This document shows, one piece after another, positions 12,584 through 25,900 of a stretch of 64,000 bases of DNA. Origin of the DNA: Vitis vinifera (lineage: Eukaryota; Streptophyta; Magnoliopsida; Vitales; Vitaceae); NCBI RefSeq assembly GCF_030704535.1, contig NC_081817.1, positions 25,669,001 through 25,733,000 on the forward strand, read 5' to 3'. Both the position numbers and the translations under genes were made by a program. The number at the start of each line of letters is the position of its first letter. Positions within the stretch are counted from its first letter, which is position 1. The notes under the pieces are model-generated. The model was not told the origin of the DNA. It worked only from the letters and a program-made list of their open reading frames with translations, and searched no databases.

Positions 12584-12592
12584 TATAAATAT
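12584..12592 (+). promoter_or_regulatory. TATA box of annexin D4
   Basis: TATAAATAT lies about 60 bases before the ATG at 12652, followed by a CT-rich leader. This implies a short 5' UTR of roughly 35 bases. Confidence 0.55.
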
Positions 12593-12651
12593 TGAACATC
12601 AGAGAAGGCCTGTCCTTCTCATCTCTCTCTTCAGCACAGAACAGAAAAATC

Positions 12652-15460
12652 ATGGCTCTCTCTCATGAGTTCCAAGCTCTCACAAAGTCTTTTTCAGGTT
12701 CTATCTCTTCACTTTTTATTTTTTCTAATAATTTTTTTATTATTTTATTTTCTGAATTTTTATAATTAGTAATTCTTTGTTCAGCTCAATTTGATTTTTC
12801 CCAAATTTTTATTATTTCACCTTTTTTTGGTTAATATACTCCACAAAAAATTAATGTAGCTGTTTTTGTTAAAAAAAAGAAAAAGAAAAAAAAAGTCCCT
12901 TTTTCTTCCCCATTTTCCTGCATTTTCTTTTCTATCATTTTCACTTCTTTTAATCTCACCATTTTACAAATAATATTTTTTAAAAAAATTATTTCAATTA
13001 ATAATTTCCACAATTCAATATATTTCTTCTTCTTCTTCTTCTTTTCTTTTTTTTTTTTTTTATAAAAAAATCCTCCCTTCAAAACCCTCTTCCTTCCCTA
13101 ATTTCCCAGCTATTTTCTCATCTCCATTCCTTTTAATATCATCATGCTGAAAATATTATTTCTTTTTAAAGTTTTTTGCCAGTTAATAATTTATATAATT
13201 ATATAAGTTTTCTCTCTCAAATTTTATTTTTTATTTTTTTAAAGTTTCTTTAAATATAAAATTGTATTTAATTATTATTATTTTATAGGATTTGGAGTGG
13301 ATGAGAAATCAATGATATCAATATTGGGAAAATGGCACCAAGATGATAGAAAATCATATAGAAAGGGGTGTCCTCAATTTTTCACACAAGATGATCGCCT
13401 TTTTGAGAAGTGGGATGATCGCCATGTTGCTTTTTTAAAGCATGAATTCCTACGTCTTAAGGTATAGTTGTCCTTTCTTTCTTCTTCTTCTAAATTTTGT
13501 ACATTTATTGGTATTTACAAAAGTGGAATATTGAATTATTCCAAATAATGTTTATTTTCTTAGATTTTTTTTAGTATGGTAAATATGAAAATTAGTAGAT
13601 TTATATGCAAAAATCATTATAAAGATTAATAGCTTTTACATGGGTTTTTTTTTATTATTAGGTTTTATCTTAATTTTTTTTCATATTATCTGAGTCGATA
13701 GCCTCAATTTTTTTTCTATCGAAATAATGATATAAAAAATGAGATCAAAATATAAAAAATATAAATAAATGAAACTTAGATATAAATCTATGTGACCTAA
13801 AAATATGTACGAGACGTCATCTAATTGATAATAATATTTTAATACATATTAAAAGTATCTTTCGGGAATATGATACGGGTCATAAATAATTCATTTTTTT
13901 ATACCTTTCCTACTATGATAGGATCCACAAATAATTTTATTTCTTTATATTTTTATTTAATAATTGAGATTTAATCATACATATTAAGGGGTTGAAATTT
14001 AAAATTTAATATGATATCTAATGATTGTTGAGAGTGAAATATATGATGATCAGAATGCGGTGGTGCTATGGACCATGCATCCTTGGGAAAGAGATGCTCG
14101 CTTGATGAAGGAAGCATTGGTGAAGGGCCCGCAGGCCTATGCTGTTATCATAGAGGTCGCAAGCACCAGATCATCTGAACAATTATTAGGTGCTCGTCGG
14201 GCCTACCACTCCCTCTTTGATCACTCCATTGAGGAAGATGTTGCCTACCATATCAACGACTCTTGTCGTAAGGTCAGCATTTTTTTCCTTTTTACTAAAA
14301 TCATGATGGGTTGGGCCACAAAATTGCATTGCCAATCATCTTATGGGTCATAACGTTAGGCCCAACCTAATTTACCTGTTTGGAGTTGGGACATCATAGT
14401 TTTAAACGTTTGGTCAAGCCTAACACTTACGGGCTCAAGAACCTATTGCAGTACAAAGCCCATTCAAAGACCCAGCATAGAAATCCAATGGGGCGGGATT
14501 AGGATGGGGGCGACCAGTCCCAAACCCGTCCCGTTGCCATTCTATATGAGACATCATTTTCATTCTGTATGAAGATATTATTTGCTTTGAGTTGTTAACC
14601 TTCTGGGCAAATAAATGCATCTACATAAATTGATTGAGTCAATCTTGCAAGTGTCAAGAACTTCTCTCTTAGATAATGTAGGATGTCACAAATTAAAACT
14701 AATCAATTCCTTAATTCCATGTTATAAGCAAGAAATAGCGTCTAACAAAGATTGTCTTGTGCATTGAACAGCTCTTGGTAGGATTGGTGAGCTCATATCG
14801 ATATGAAGGGCCAAAGGTTAACGAAGAGATTGCAAAATCCGAGGCCAAAACACTTTTTGCTGCCATAAAAAATGCTGATAAAAAGAATCCCATTGAAGAT
14901 GAAGAGGTAGTGAGGATACTAACAACAAGGAGCAAGCCCCATCTCAAGGCCATATTCAAACACTACAAAGAGATCAATGGCAAGAACATTGATGAGGTAT
15001 GAGATCAAAATGGAATAACAAACAATAGAATGAAGTCATACCTTTACTTCCTAAGTTTAACGAACCAAGGTTTTCTTTAGGATCTTGATGATGAGTTAAG
15101 CTTGGATGAGACCATGCAATGCCTATGTACTCCCCAAACCTACTTCTCTAAGGTAAGATGAACTGCTTAATGGGGTTACAAAGATATACCTCCAAGCTCT
15201 TAGATGACTTCCTTTGTTTATTTACTTGTCCCTATATCGATTTTTCTCAGGTTTTGGGTGCGGCCTTTCAAAATGACGCTGATGAGCATGCTAAAGAAGC
15301 TCTTACTCGAGTAATTGTGACTCGAGCTGATGATGATATGAAGGAAATCAAAGAAGAGTACCAAAAGAAGTATGGAGTTTCACTGTCAAAGAAGATTGAA
15401 GATGCAGTCAATGGGAACTATAAGGATTTCTTGCTTACTTTGATTGCAAGAGGAGAGTGA
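12652..15460 (+). CDS. ANN4: Annexin D4-like (AnnAt4 type)
   Basis: Divergent plant annexin. Exons are 12652-12697, 13289-13461, 14054-14272, 14772-14996, 15081-15152 and 15251-15460; all introns are GT-AG. The total of 945 nt gives 314 residues, close to AnnAt4. The start MALSHEFQALTKSFSGFGVD parallels the AnnAt4 N-terminus, and NAVVLWTMHPWERDARL in exon 3 closely follows its second repeat. The canonical type II calcium loop is altered in repeat I (GFGVDE, residues 16-21, V for T), and repeat IV has no GxGT (AAFQNDADEHAKEA). Calcium-dependent membrane binding by the usual sites is therefore probably weak, as expected for the AnnAt4 group. Exon number and relative intron positions resemble the annexin D3 gene upstream, supporting an old duplication. 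Confidence 0.93.
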
Positions 15461-15799
15461 AAAGTAAGGAAATAATTAAGTGACCCAAAGTTGGTTTTGA
15501 TGAATCCTTTTCTTGTCCTTTTTTTTTGTGGGGGTTTTTCTTTTTCATCATCTCTTGTGTTCTTGTACTTGTGTATTGAGTGTTGTGTTACCATAAAGAA
15601 CATTATGAAATCAATGATTCTGTTGCTATATGCCAGTATCTAAGTTAAGGATTTTCCTAAGCAAAAATACGAAATTCAAACCGAAGATATAGCCACGATA
15701 CAACTATGTTTGATATGAATTTCAAACTTAGGTTGCAAAGAGCAATTTAATTAGGAGACTCCAATGGAATGTTTATTTATTGCCAGAACCATGAACTTG
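15461..15799. other. Convergent gap annexin D4 / GDSL lipase
   Basis: About 340 bases with no recognised feature; it should hold both 3' UTRs. Confidence 0.4.
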
Positions 15800-18308
15800 T
15801 TACAAATATGATAATACAACAAAGAAGGCCAAAACTAGCAAGATGTTCAAATATGACACAGAGTTTGGGCCAGTCCCATTGTGTGCAGTAGGAGTAGATT
15901 TAGCAGACTTAATAGCATCAACAATGTTTGCTGGCGTGCTGAGGCCCGAACCATTGAAAGCTTTGACAGCAATAATCGTATTCGCTGCTTCACTGATGTG
16001 GGCTTGATCCCAAAACAAAGTTGTGTTTCTCTTCTCACATGGAGTCTTCTCGGGAACACACAGCCCACTTCCATCTTTCCCAACTACACAGCATGGCTTT
16101 GCTGCCTCCTCCAACCCTTTTTCATAACAAAAACACCATCCCATTACTGACTGTTTGTGGGAATTTTTCACTATAGAAAGCAAAAGAAGGATATAGAGAT
16201 GGATGTATTACCGTAGGTGGAAGAATTGTTGATCATATCGTAGACAAGTTCATAGGTTTTGGCAAGAATAATAGTTGTATCTTTCAATGTGGAGCTCAGC
16301 TCTTTCACCTTAGCTCCCAGCTTGTCATTGAAAATGGTTACCATGTTATTAACGTTTTCCACGCATCTGGTGTTGGATTTGATGCGTTCAAGCACAATGG
16401 GGTAGCAGCCGAGCGGAGGAATCTCGAACACGACCATTCTTCTTGCCCCCAAAGTGTGTAATTCCTGAAGCCGGTATTAGGGTTTAGTGAAGATTGGAGA
16501 AAGTATTAGGTTATGTTTTGTTTCAAAAAATAATATAAACTAAAAAAATTATGTTAAAAAAAATTATTTGTTCATATTTGATTTTACCATGAAAAATATA
16601 AAAGGAAATAAAATATAATTAAAATTAATTAAAAACTTGTGCATTCATATTATTTAATCTTTTCTCCCTATTTTCTTTTCCTACCATTTTCCCTCAATTT
16701 TTCAAAGAACCAAACATAATCTTAGGGTTTAGTGAAGATCGAAGAAAGTATTAGGTTGTGTTTTGTTTTGGAAAGTACTATAAAGAAAAAAAAAAAGAAG
16801 TGAAAGGAAAATTGTTTGATTTTACTATGAAAAATATTAAAGAAAATCAAATATAATTAAAATTAATTAGAAATTTATGGATTGTCATATTATTTAATCT
16901 TTCCTTCCTATTTTCTTTTCCTGCCATTCTCCCTTAATTTTTCGAAGAACCAAATAGAGCCTTAGGGTTTAGTGAAAATCGGAGAAAGTATTAGGCTATA
17001 TTTTGTTTTAGAAAGTATTATAAAAAAAAAAGTTAAAAGAAAATGATTTTCTCATATTTGATTTTATTATGAAAAATATCAAAAAAAATTAATTATAATT
17101 AAAATTAATTAGAAATTTATGCATTTTCATATTATTTAATTTTTCCTCTTTATTTTCTTTTCCTACCATTTTCCCTCAATTTTTTGGAGAACCAAACATA
17201 CTCTTAGGGTTAGTAAAGATCGAAAAAAGTATTAGACTATGTTTTGTTTCAAAAAATACTATAAAAAAAAGGTTAAAAAAATGATTTTCTCGTGATTTTA
17301 CTGTAAAAAATATTTAAAAAAATTAAAATTAATTAAAAATGTATGTATTTTCTTATTATTTTATCTTTCTTCTTTATTTTCATTTTCCTTCAACTTTTCG
17401 GTGGAGCAAACATAGCCTTAGGTTTGAAAGAAAGTATTTGGGTTTAATGAGGATGGGAGAAACGTCTGTTAATTAGTCATGGTGAAGGTGGCGGATAGAA
17501 TTGCTTACCGACAGCTGATTTCCATATTCTGTTACCAGGAGATCAGCGAATTTTTCGTCATTGTATTGGCGACTGCTGTTGTACTGACTGGGTTGAAGAT
17601 AATTGTGGATGTAATCGTTGCTGCCGGTGAAGACCACGAACAAGGAGTTGGAAATGTACCGTGAGATTTCTTGTGAGCTCTTGAATTGTTGAGGCAAGTA
17701 GATCTCTACTGTCTGCTTGAACAATCCAACTTGTTGCCCCAAGCTCAATGTCTCTCCCTGCATGAAAATGTACGTCCATATTATTATTCCTATTTTGTCC
17801 TAATGACAACAATGTCATGCCAGAGTAATTTTTCTTACCGTTGCCTCTCCTGTCTCGGGAAGAATGCCTGCTGTTCCATAAGCATAATTGAAAGCTTGGT
17901 TTTTGTTATAGAGGAAATTAATCGTGTTGGTGCCATTGACAATGGGATACGCAAGGTCTACCCCAAGTGCCGTACCTGCACATATTTAAGAATTTGTCAT
18001 TCAGATGTTCAATCTAATCTTATTGAGATTAAAAAAGAGTTCTCGACTTCTGCTACGTCTTTATCTTTACCTAAGACATCGGTGATCGAGACACCATTTG
18101 AGAATCGCCCAGTTTGCCCAACAACGAAATCGATGCCGTAGGGAGCAAAATCGGCTCGGAAGGACGTGTTCAAGTAAATACTATTGCCGACATCAACCGC
18201 GGAGTCTCCGAATATATGAAGGGCAGGTACAAGCTGAGATTGAGATTTTATACAGAGCTGAAGAAGCACAAGAGAAAGAAACAACGACACGAAGGTATTT
18301 TCTTCCAT
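15800..18308 (-). CDS. GDSL esterase/lipase, secreted
   Basis: SGNH-fold serine hydrolase of the plant GDSL family, which cleaves lipid or wall acyl esters in the apoplast; the substrate cannot be told. Exons (minus) are 18308-18071, 17975-17839, 17757-17509, 16464-16212 and 16116-15800; total 1194 nt, 397 residues. Residues 1-25 are a hydrophobic signal peptide. Block I is FGDSAVDVGN with the nucleophile at S36. Block III is FTGSNDY (N172). Block V is FWDQAHISEAAN with D329 and H332, so the triad looks complete. The C-terminus after about residue 375 is a hydrophobic stretch (LNILLVLAFFVVLSYL) following a small-residue region, which could be a GPI-anchor signal. The acceptor of exon 5 (GAAAAAG before 16116) is weak and chosen to keep frame and the cysteine pair. 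Intron 4 carries a tandem array. Confidence 0.88.
16478..17430. repeat. Tandem array of about 240 bp units in GDSL intron 4
   Basis: Four units begin with TAGGGTTTAGTGAAGAT-like motifs at 16478, 16723, 16963 and 17205 (spacings 245, 240, 242). A partial fifth begins near 17419. Each contains AGAAAGTATTAGG, a TTTTGTTT stretch, a TTTGATTTTA(C/T)TATGAAAAATAT motif, AAAATTAATTA and CCATTTTCCCTCAATTTTTC followed by GAACCAAACATA. They are diverged by substitutions and small indels. The unit resembles a dispersed family seen near 18540-19140, 31930-32200, 42620-42760 and 43140-43260. Confidence 0.85.
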
Positions 18309-18376
18309 CCTTCCCTGAAAATTAGAAAGAGGAAGGATGAAGATTACCTTGGTGAGGATGGAGGTTGAAGGGTGTC

Positions 18377-18386
18377 TCTTTATATC
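18377..18386 (-). promoter_or_regulatory. TATA box of GDSL lipase gene
   Basis: On the minus strand GATATAAAGA lies about 70 bases upstream of the ATG at 18308, a usual core-promoter distance. Confidence 0.5.
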
Positions 18387-18539
18387 GTCTTTTGTGTTCT
18401 AAAAATAGCATTGAGACCAAAAGATTTTGAACCACAAGCCCACAACCAATGCTGAATTTTTGGATTTTATAACATTTTTTCACTATCAATAATGGAATCT
18501 GTTATTTCTACAAGTGGTTGAGTTGAATGTATCTTACTT

Positions 18540-19145
18540 TCAAAATGTTTATATTATGTTTGATTGGGACTCGAATTTGATTTCATTATAAAAAATATGA
18601 AAGAAAATAAAATATAATTAAATATTTTATATTATCAGATTTTATATAAAAAGTTAAAATAAATAAAATGAATTTTAATTGACATATAAAAATAATTTAA
18701 TGACTTTATTTTTTTCTTTATTTTCATTTTTATTTTTGGTGTTTTCTTTCAAAATTTTTGTTCTTTTGCTTTCTTAATTATATTCTAAATTTAATAATTT
18801 GAAGTTCAAAATTGCTAAAGAGTGTCACGATGCATTTATTTTGACTACAAATAATCTAAAGCTATATTTGGTTCCTATAAAATTTGAGGGAAAATGTAAA
18901 TGAAGGAAAATATAAAGAAAAAATAATAAATAAATAAAAATCGATAAATTATTTTTATTTATTACTTCAAACTCAATTTACTTATTTTAATTCATCAATA
19001 TAAAGATTAAATAATTTAAAAATACATAAATTTTTACCTAGTTTTAATTATATCTATTTTTTTTATATTTTTTTTTTATAAAAAACCAAATATGAAAAAG
19101 TCATTTTTTTTTTGCATTCTTTTTTTTCCTCAAACATGAAAAACA
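18540..19145. repeat. Dispersed AT-rich repeat (MITE-like family)
   Basis: Non-coding AT-rich blocks beginning near 18550 (TTATGTTTGATTGG) and 18855 (CTATATTTGGTTCC) and ending near 19145 contain TTTTAATTGACATA-, TTAATTATAT- and ACCAAATATGAAAAAGTCATTTTT-type motifs. They belong with the intron array at 16.5-17.4 kb and with copies at about 31.9-32.2 kb and 43.1-43.3 kb. Ends are not resolved. Confidence 0.4.
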
Positions 19146-19299
19146 TGTTTGATAATATTTAATTATTTAAACTCTTTTTTAACTATTTTTTTTAATTCAA
19201 CAAAAAATTTATAATAAGTCATGATAAAGTAGAAAAACAAACAATATAAAATCTAAAAGTATTGTAAAACAAGGATAAATGTAATGTAAATCAAAGTAG

Positions 19300-19710
19300 T
19301 AAAGATAAAATATATCTTACTTTAACAATATATATATAATGAGAAGAAGGAATCATAGAAGAGAGTTGAGAAAATGAAAGACAAAGAGAATGAAAGAAAG
19401 AGAGAAATTTTTTTCTTGCTTAGGGATACATATTACAGGATGGAAAACCCTTTTATAAGCTTTCCAAATGACTTCCATTAATATTCTCATTAATAGATAT
19501 TAATGGAACTCATAAATAACATTAATGATTTCCATTAATAAGTATTAATAGAAATCATAAATAATACTTAATTAACATTTATTATAATTAATGTGGTGGC
19601 ATTTATTATACTTAACACTCTCGTACCGCTTAAGATACTTCTTAAGTTTATGAATGTCTTTTACATTGTCTCACTTGTAACATCCGTGAAGACGAGACAG
19701 TATCACATGG
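19300..19710 (-). mobile_element. LTR-like remnant, minus orientation
   Basis: Read on the minus strand, the block has a promoter-like layout: AT-rich DNA with repeated CATTAATG motifs, then CTTATAAAAGGG (19460-19449 region), TCCATCCTGTAATATGTATCCC, and a CT-rich stretch with CTCTCTT and TCTATGATTCC. A TATA box followed by a short transcribed leader suits a Ty1-copia LTR. No internal coding domain was found beside it, so it may be a solo LTR. Boundaries are approximate. Confidence 0.4.
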
Positions 19711-19995
19711 ATTATCTAAGATTCCGAAATTTCTTCGTTCTTTCTACCATCCAGTGATGGTCCAATGAACATGAAATAAGAAATTCTACAACAAATTTTC
19801 CAGATCATGATATAAATAGGATTGTAGATTGAATATTGGCTAATATGGCTTAATCCTTTCTCCTAACAGACCTTTTCACTAAAGAGCTGCGTGGAAATTA
19901 AGGAATGTTAATGGTATATTTTACAGCAAGATTATAACTAAATCTTCAAAAGAATAAAATGGAAAGTGAAACTTAGATGATCCTGAGCTGAAAAA

Positions 19996-22900
19996 TCATG
20001 TTGAAGAGACCAATGGCTGCATGGAGCTTGATTCTGGTGGGGAGCTCACCTGCGGCTGCAAGAAGGATCTGCAGTATGCATTATGCGCATTCTCATAGTT
20101 TACTTCCAGCAGCCCATTCTTCTCATCAAGTTCATCATTTTCCATAGCATTCTGACCACACAAAAGTAATCCAAACAAGGCTGTAAGTAAAAACACAGCA
20201 CATGGCATTAAATTCTCGAGTATGAACCAGACTGATTCTAAGAGTTTGTTTGACAATGCTTTTAGAAAGTACTTCTAACATAATATTTAAAAAAAAAAAA
20301 AAAATCAAGTATCGAGTAAAATTTAAAAAATACTTTTAAAAAGTTTAAAAATCACTTATAGTGCTTTTTAGAAAAGCACTTCAATAACGTGGATAAGACT
20401 CTTTGCATTGAGGTGTTCATTCGGAAAACAAAAAGGAGGAAACAAAACACTGTTTAATTAGTATAATCGGAGAGGGGTAAAAGGTCTAAGGTCATCCAAA
20501 GACTATAAATCCCCAAATTGATACTATTTACACGGTTTGGCAGGCTAGGTGATTTATCAAAAGTGTTCAATGGAGGATATGGGACCACTAAATGGGCAAA
20601 TATGATAGTACTCCAAATTCTTTTTCGATCATCAAATGAGGATGATATTTCAAGGGAAGAAGATTCAGAGTAGGATTCGGTTACATGAATAACAGATAAC
20701 CGATTGTCATACAAAAAGGAAGACATGAAAAGAAAATAGCAATACAGAGAAGTGATCCTGTCATGCATAATTGTTAGCAAAGAAATAAAGGCATAACATG
20801 ATATCACACAAACCCTAGAGATTTGGATGCCAGCAAATTGTAACACATGTAGCCCACCATATAATAACTAATGTTTTGGAAATAATGTGAGTAGCTCAAA
20901 TTTGAGATATCTAATTCACATTTTGAAGAAGGAAAAGGAATCACATAGAAGATATAGAACAGGGTGGTACATTGGATACACTACGATCAATAATAATATA
21001 AAACTCGAAGACCGAGAGAAGGAGAGAAATCACGAGGCTAACCGAGGACTAAACTTGCCACCATCTAGTACTTTGTGACTGATTTGAGGGTCTTGGTCTT
21101 CAGTGTTGCAAGGGAATTGACAAGCCTATTTTGGAGGGAATGAGAGGAAGGCATAGTAGTACCTATGGGATAAATGTCATCACTAGAAGCTTCCATATCA
21201 CTATATGATAATCAACATGGGAGGGAGTTACCTATTTGGAGCCATGCAAAAAATTCCATTTCCTACCAGAGAAAAAAGGAAGAATGGAAAGAAACGTTCT
21301 CCCAGGTTCTCAAGATCCTCTCTAAATTTGAGAATATCTCACAAGTAAGCTTTACATACAAGATGCCCTACCACTCTCTCAAATCCCCTCCTATCTTTCA
21401 CTCCACTCCATTCTCCCTTAAATTTGGACACAGTTGCATCCTCCATAGTTGACCACCTCCAACTAACAGCTCAACATAAATCCCATCTCCTTTCAAGAAC
21501 ACTTTCATTATCAAAACACTATTTTCCTTTTATTCCTTCATGGTTCTTCCATTGGGTTTCAACTCCCAATTCTTGGATGCCTGATTGCTTAAGTGTCATT
21601 CGGATAGCACCTAGCTTTCTTTCAATTTCCAAATATGTTCTTTCATTCAGTATCACTAATCACATATTGTGTGTTATATCGATAAACCCTGTCAATTCTC
21701 CTAATTACTGCATCTTCCAACTGTATCCCTTTTATTTATCGATGTCCTATGTTACAAGTTGCCAAGGAAGCCTACTCTTTTTCACTAGCTTTTTTGCCTG
21801 TCCTTGCCTGTATTATGGGAATCCTTTTCTGTTTCTCCCCATAACCATGTATGTTCCTGATAAATGCTCTAATTCTTGCTAATTTCTCACTCCACTTGGG
21901 GGTTGATGCAACACCCTGCTTCTAAGACATGCCACAAACACAGGATTAGAGCTTTAGGGTCCATGTCCATGTCCATGCGAGGTTTGACCATGATACTATA
22001 ATCCTACCCCTTTCTCCCTGCCTGGGACCAACTGTGAGAAACACACACAGAGAAAAGTGGATTAGAGAAGTAAAGTTCACACAGACTGAGTAGAAATAAT
22101 CCATATGTGGTCTGTGAGGCTCAATGGATATAATCTTGTGTTGAAACTGCAGTCTGATAGGCAAATGGAAATACATGAATGGCATCAAAAGCACAAAAGA
22201 AAGCAGAAGCAAATATTTGATCCATAACAAAGTGATAATTTCTTTTCCTTTATGATGCAATTTTAATATATACCTCGCATCCTAATCCATTGATCAAATA
22301 AAAAGTGCATGAATCAAAATCTACCTGGATAGAGCAACGGTAAAATGTAGGAAGGAAACGGATCTTGCAGTACTCATTGAACAATATAGTAAACAAGAGG
22401 AGTGGTATTGTGGAAATGGCTGCAGCCGGTTTTGACTTCAACCCAAAGAGACCAATCATTGTTATTTGCATAAGGACGATTGCAACAAGAATATAGTGAT
22501 GAATGTATGGCCAATATTGTCCACACGACTCGTAAACAGTCTCATATACATCTTGAATCTGCAAGGTAGTATGTGAAAGAAAATGTGTTAATGAAAATGA
22601 AAGAACACAGAACTAGTAAATTAAAGAGGATGCTATAGCAATAGGAAGTATGCAATTCTATGAGGGATCAACCCGAGAACTTGCTACTTGGTAAACAATT
22701 TGTCTCACTATACATTATTTTGTTAGTTGTTTTAATACATTTTTACTTATCAAAAAGTAGTTAGTATGCAGATTATCAATAAAATGGAAGAATCTGCTGT
22801 CCACATGCAAAAATCTTTTGAACTTCGCAAATAAAGGTCATTTAGTAGATAGTTTAATTGATTCTGAGGTGTATATGCATCCTAAGCACTAAAAAAGAAC

Positions 22901-25900
22901 GGTTTTCATGAAACTATCTATAAGTTCAATATATGACTTAATCTGTACATTGTATGTCAAAGAAATAAATGAAAATTTTATATCAATCGAGTTCCTTTAA
23001 AAGTTAAAACACACAAATGTAGATCTATTTCATCTAACTTAAGGCTTAGACAATAACTAGGATCCTCTCAAGAAGGGGATGACTTTTCACAGGTTCAAAA
23101 AGGCAGTTTTCAGATTTTAAACAAGGAAAAATTAGTATCTTTTTAACAGCATTGAAATGGTCTCTGCTAGTTCCAAATGCAATGGAGCCTTATGACAGAA
23201 TTTGTGACAGCAGAAAATTTTAGGACATCAATTGAGGCAGACAGTATTCCTCCTCCAAGCCCCTTAATATGGTTTTCACTGATATAATGAATTTCTACAA
23301 GACTGGATTTGAGAACATTCCTTAATGAACATCTACTTCTTGATCAGTTTTATGGGACCTCATTCTCAGGGTGAGTCTCACTGAAGATATTTCTACTCTG
23401 TTTCAAGTTCATAAAGAAAGGGGCAAAGGAAAAAGGAAAAAACAACGCCTAAAACATCTTGAGCAAGGAATCCATTTTTAAGTAAAATTAAGCATTGTCC
23501 TTTCCTTTCCTTTCCTTTTAACTGTCCAACATAAAAACGGTTCTCGATATAGAGCAAACTAGAATTCTCATCCACTACATAACTGTTTTTAAATATCAAA
23601 GCCAAGAAGCTCATATTGTTAATCAAGAAAAACACTAAAACAACAAAATTTAGTTTAGTTAATTACTCAATTTTTCGGGTATACAAGGAGTCCATCCTCA
23701 TACAGAAACTAGGCCAATAGGGATTTCCCAGTTTTAATAAGTTCAAGTTCACAGATGAAGAATAAAGGCAGGAAAAAGAAAAAAAAAATGAAAAAAGAAA
23801 AAAAAAGAAAAAAAAAAAAGGATTCTTTTTCCCACCTCAACCCCCCAGCCAAAACTCATATTGCTTCCTCTGAAATCATTTTGATTGCACTTAATAATAT
23901 GCATTCACAACAATAATGCTATAAAAGAAATCTTGTGCAACATTTTCATTTGATAGGACAAAGTTGAGAGTGTAAACCTGGTTGACGTACACGGCATAGC
24001 CAAAAAAGAAGTAGCCAATAAGAAATGGTAGCAGCAATGGTGCAACTACTGCATATACCATGCCAATCAGTATTGAGAGAGAGACGAATGGAATAACTCG
24101 GAAGTAGGGCATTGAATAAAGATAAGGAACTTTCTCCTTCCCACGGGAGTATGTGTGTGATTTGATGAAATCCCAAATGAGTAAGCCAGGTTGAAGAACC
24201 TCCAAAGAAAATCCTGACAGCCCATCTGTCAAGATGTATGTCATAAAGAAATCTGCCTAACAAACAAATATCATTAAGATCTGTAAGGCCCTTTTCTAAA
24301 TGAAAATCTTTTGTCAGCAGGGATAAATTTCTTTTCAAATGATACATGCAATAAAAAACTGATAATTTTTCAGGAGAATTGAGAAATATGAACCAAGCTT
24401 ACTTGAGCCGAGACAGCACTTGCAAGATGACTAGGAAAATTCTTAGGATTAGAGAAAGATTCTCCAATTTCATCAAGTAAAGACCCTGATAACAAGCTCA
24501 AGAAGAATACATTTCCCACCAAAAAATAGAAAACCATGCTGCAACATTTTATCTCCTGCTTGCTCCCCGAGACACAGCCTGCTAGCTTAGCCATTCCAAG
24601 CATGGCAAAGGGCACAATATATATAAATCCTTTGAGAACTGCACTTGGAAGATATCCTGTCACAACAGAGCGCAATCCTGGTCTGTAGGACAGTTGATAT
24701 GTCAGACAAAAACCAAGGGAACCATAAGATGCATCATTAAGAAAAGGACAAATGCATACATCAAAACCTAAGCACCAAAATAAATTCATACAACTTTGAG
24801 GCTTCAAGTTATGATAATTGTGTAAACATTTTCCTCTAAAAACTGAGAGAACATCTTGAGTACTCGGTTCAAAGAATATATACCACTGGAAATTGAAGCA
24901 CCTTGTCTAAAGAAAGATAAAAGTAGAAAAGAAAAAAATACATAAAGCAAGTGATGCCTTCTCTTTACTTAGCTTTTTGTAGCATCTCAGTCTCAAGGAA
25001 GTGCATATTGGGTTTGTTTTGGATGTTAGATTCTAAGGGTGTTGGATCTTGGTTTTGTACTTGTCTCTGTCTTTGTAAATAATCTAAATTGGTTTCTCTT
25101 CCCTCATTTTTTATTTGGTAAAATGCTTATTTCTAGAAAGAAAATGGCAATAAGTTATAATGAATTCATCAGTATGCTCATATACAGAAAACAAAAAGAC
25201 AGGCATTTAGAAGAAATCTCATCCTAAATCAATGATAGAGCTGCATATTAGGCTTTGGCTCCTTATCAGTACAGCCCCATCCTGTAAATACCAAAATCAG
25301 TGGCATCTGATTATGTCAACCTAATGAGATATCACCCATGTAGTATAGTGATCAATTGCTAATGAATCAACCGTAGGAAAAAGAAATTAAAGTTTTGGTG
25401 CTAAAAACAAGACAGATTCCAAAATATACACAATACCTAAAAATTTACAATATGAACGAGAAAAGTTAATCCTTACATCAACTGTAAGGCCATGGCAGGA
25501 GGAAACCATTTCCTTAACTTTTCAAATTTTGCTATTCCTTGAACTGCAGTGACTGGGATAGCAAAGAATATTGTAAGAAGTGATGCAGCAATAAAAACAA
25601 GAAGGTTCTGAAGTGGCAGATATCTGTATGAAGTAGCCAAGTTCTTCCATAAGACATCCCTTGGCTCTGGAGCCATTTCTGTGATCCACAATAGTGGATG
25701 TGGGTGCTGCTGACTCTGTGCTGCTAGTGCAGCACCCCATCGGGACTTGAAAGTAACAAAAGCAACAGGCAACTCCTAAAAAGATGAAAAAAAAATAGAG
25801 AAAGAAAAAAAAAAAGTATAACCAGATGTTACCCCAAATAGCCATATGACATAAGAATATGATGTGAAGCAGAGAGCATTCCAACTAATCAGAAGTTACC

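Noticed and set aside
12831-13082. Lysine-rich minus-strand frame
   Set aside because: It arises from T-rich homopolymer tracts in annexin D4 intron 1; low complexity and no family resemblance.
17686-18368. Plus-strand frames over the GDSL gene
   Set aside because: They are antisense to the GDSL exons and introns; the minus strand has full catalytic blocks and splice sites.
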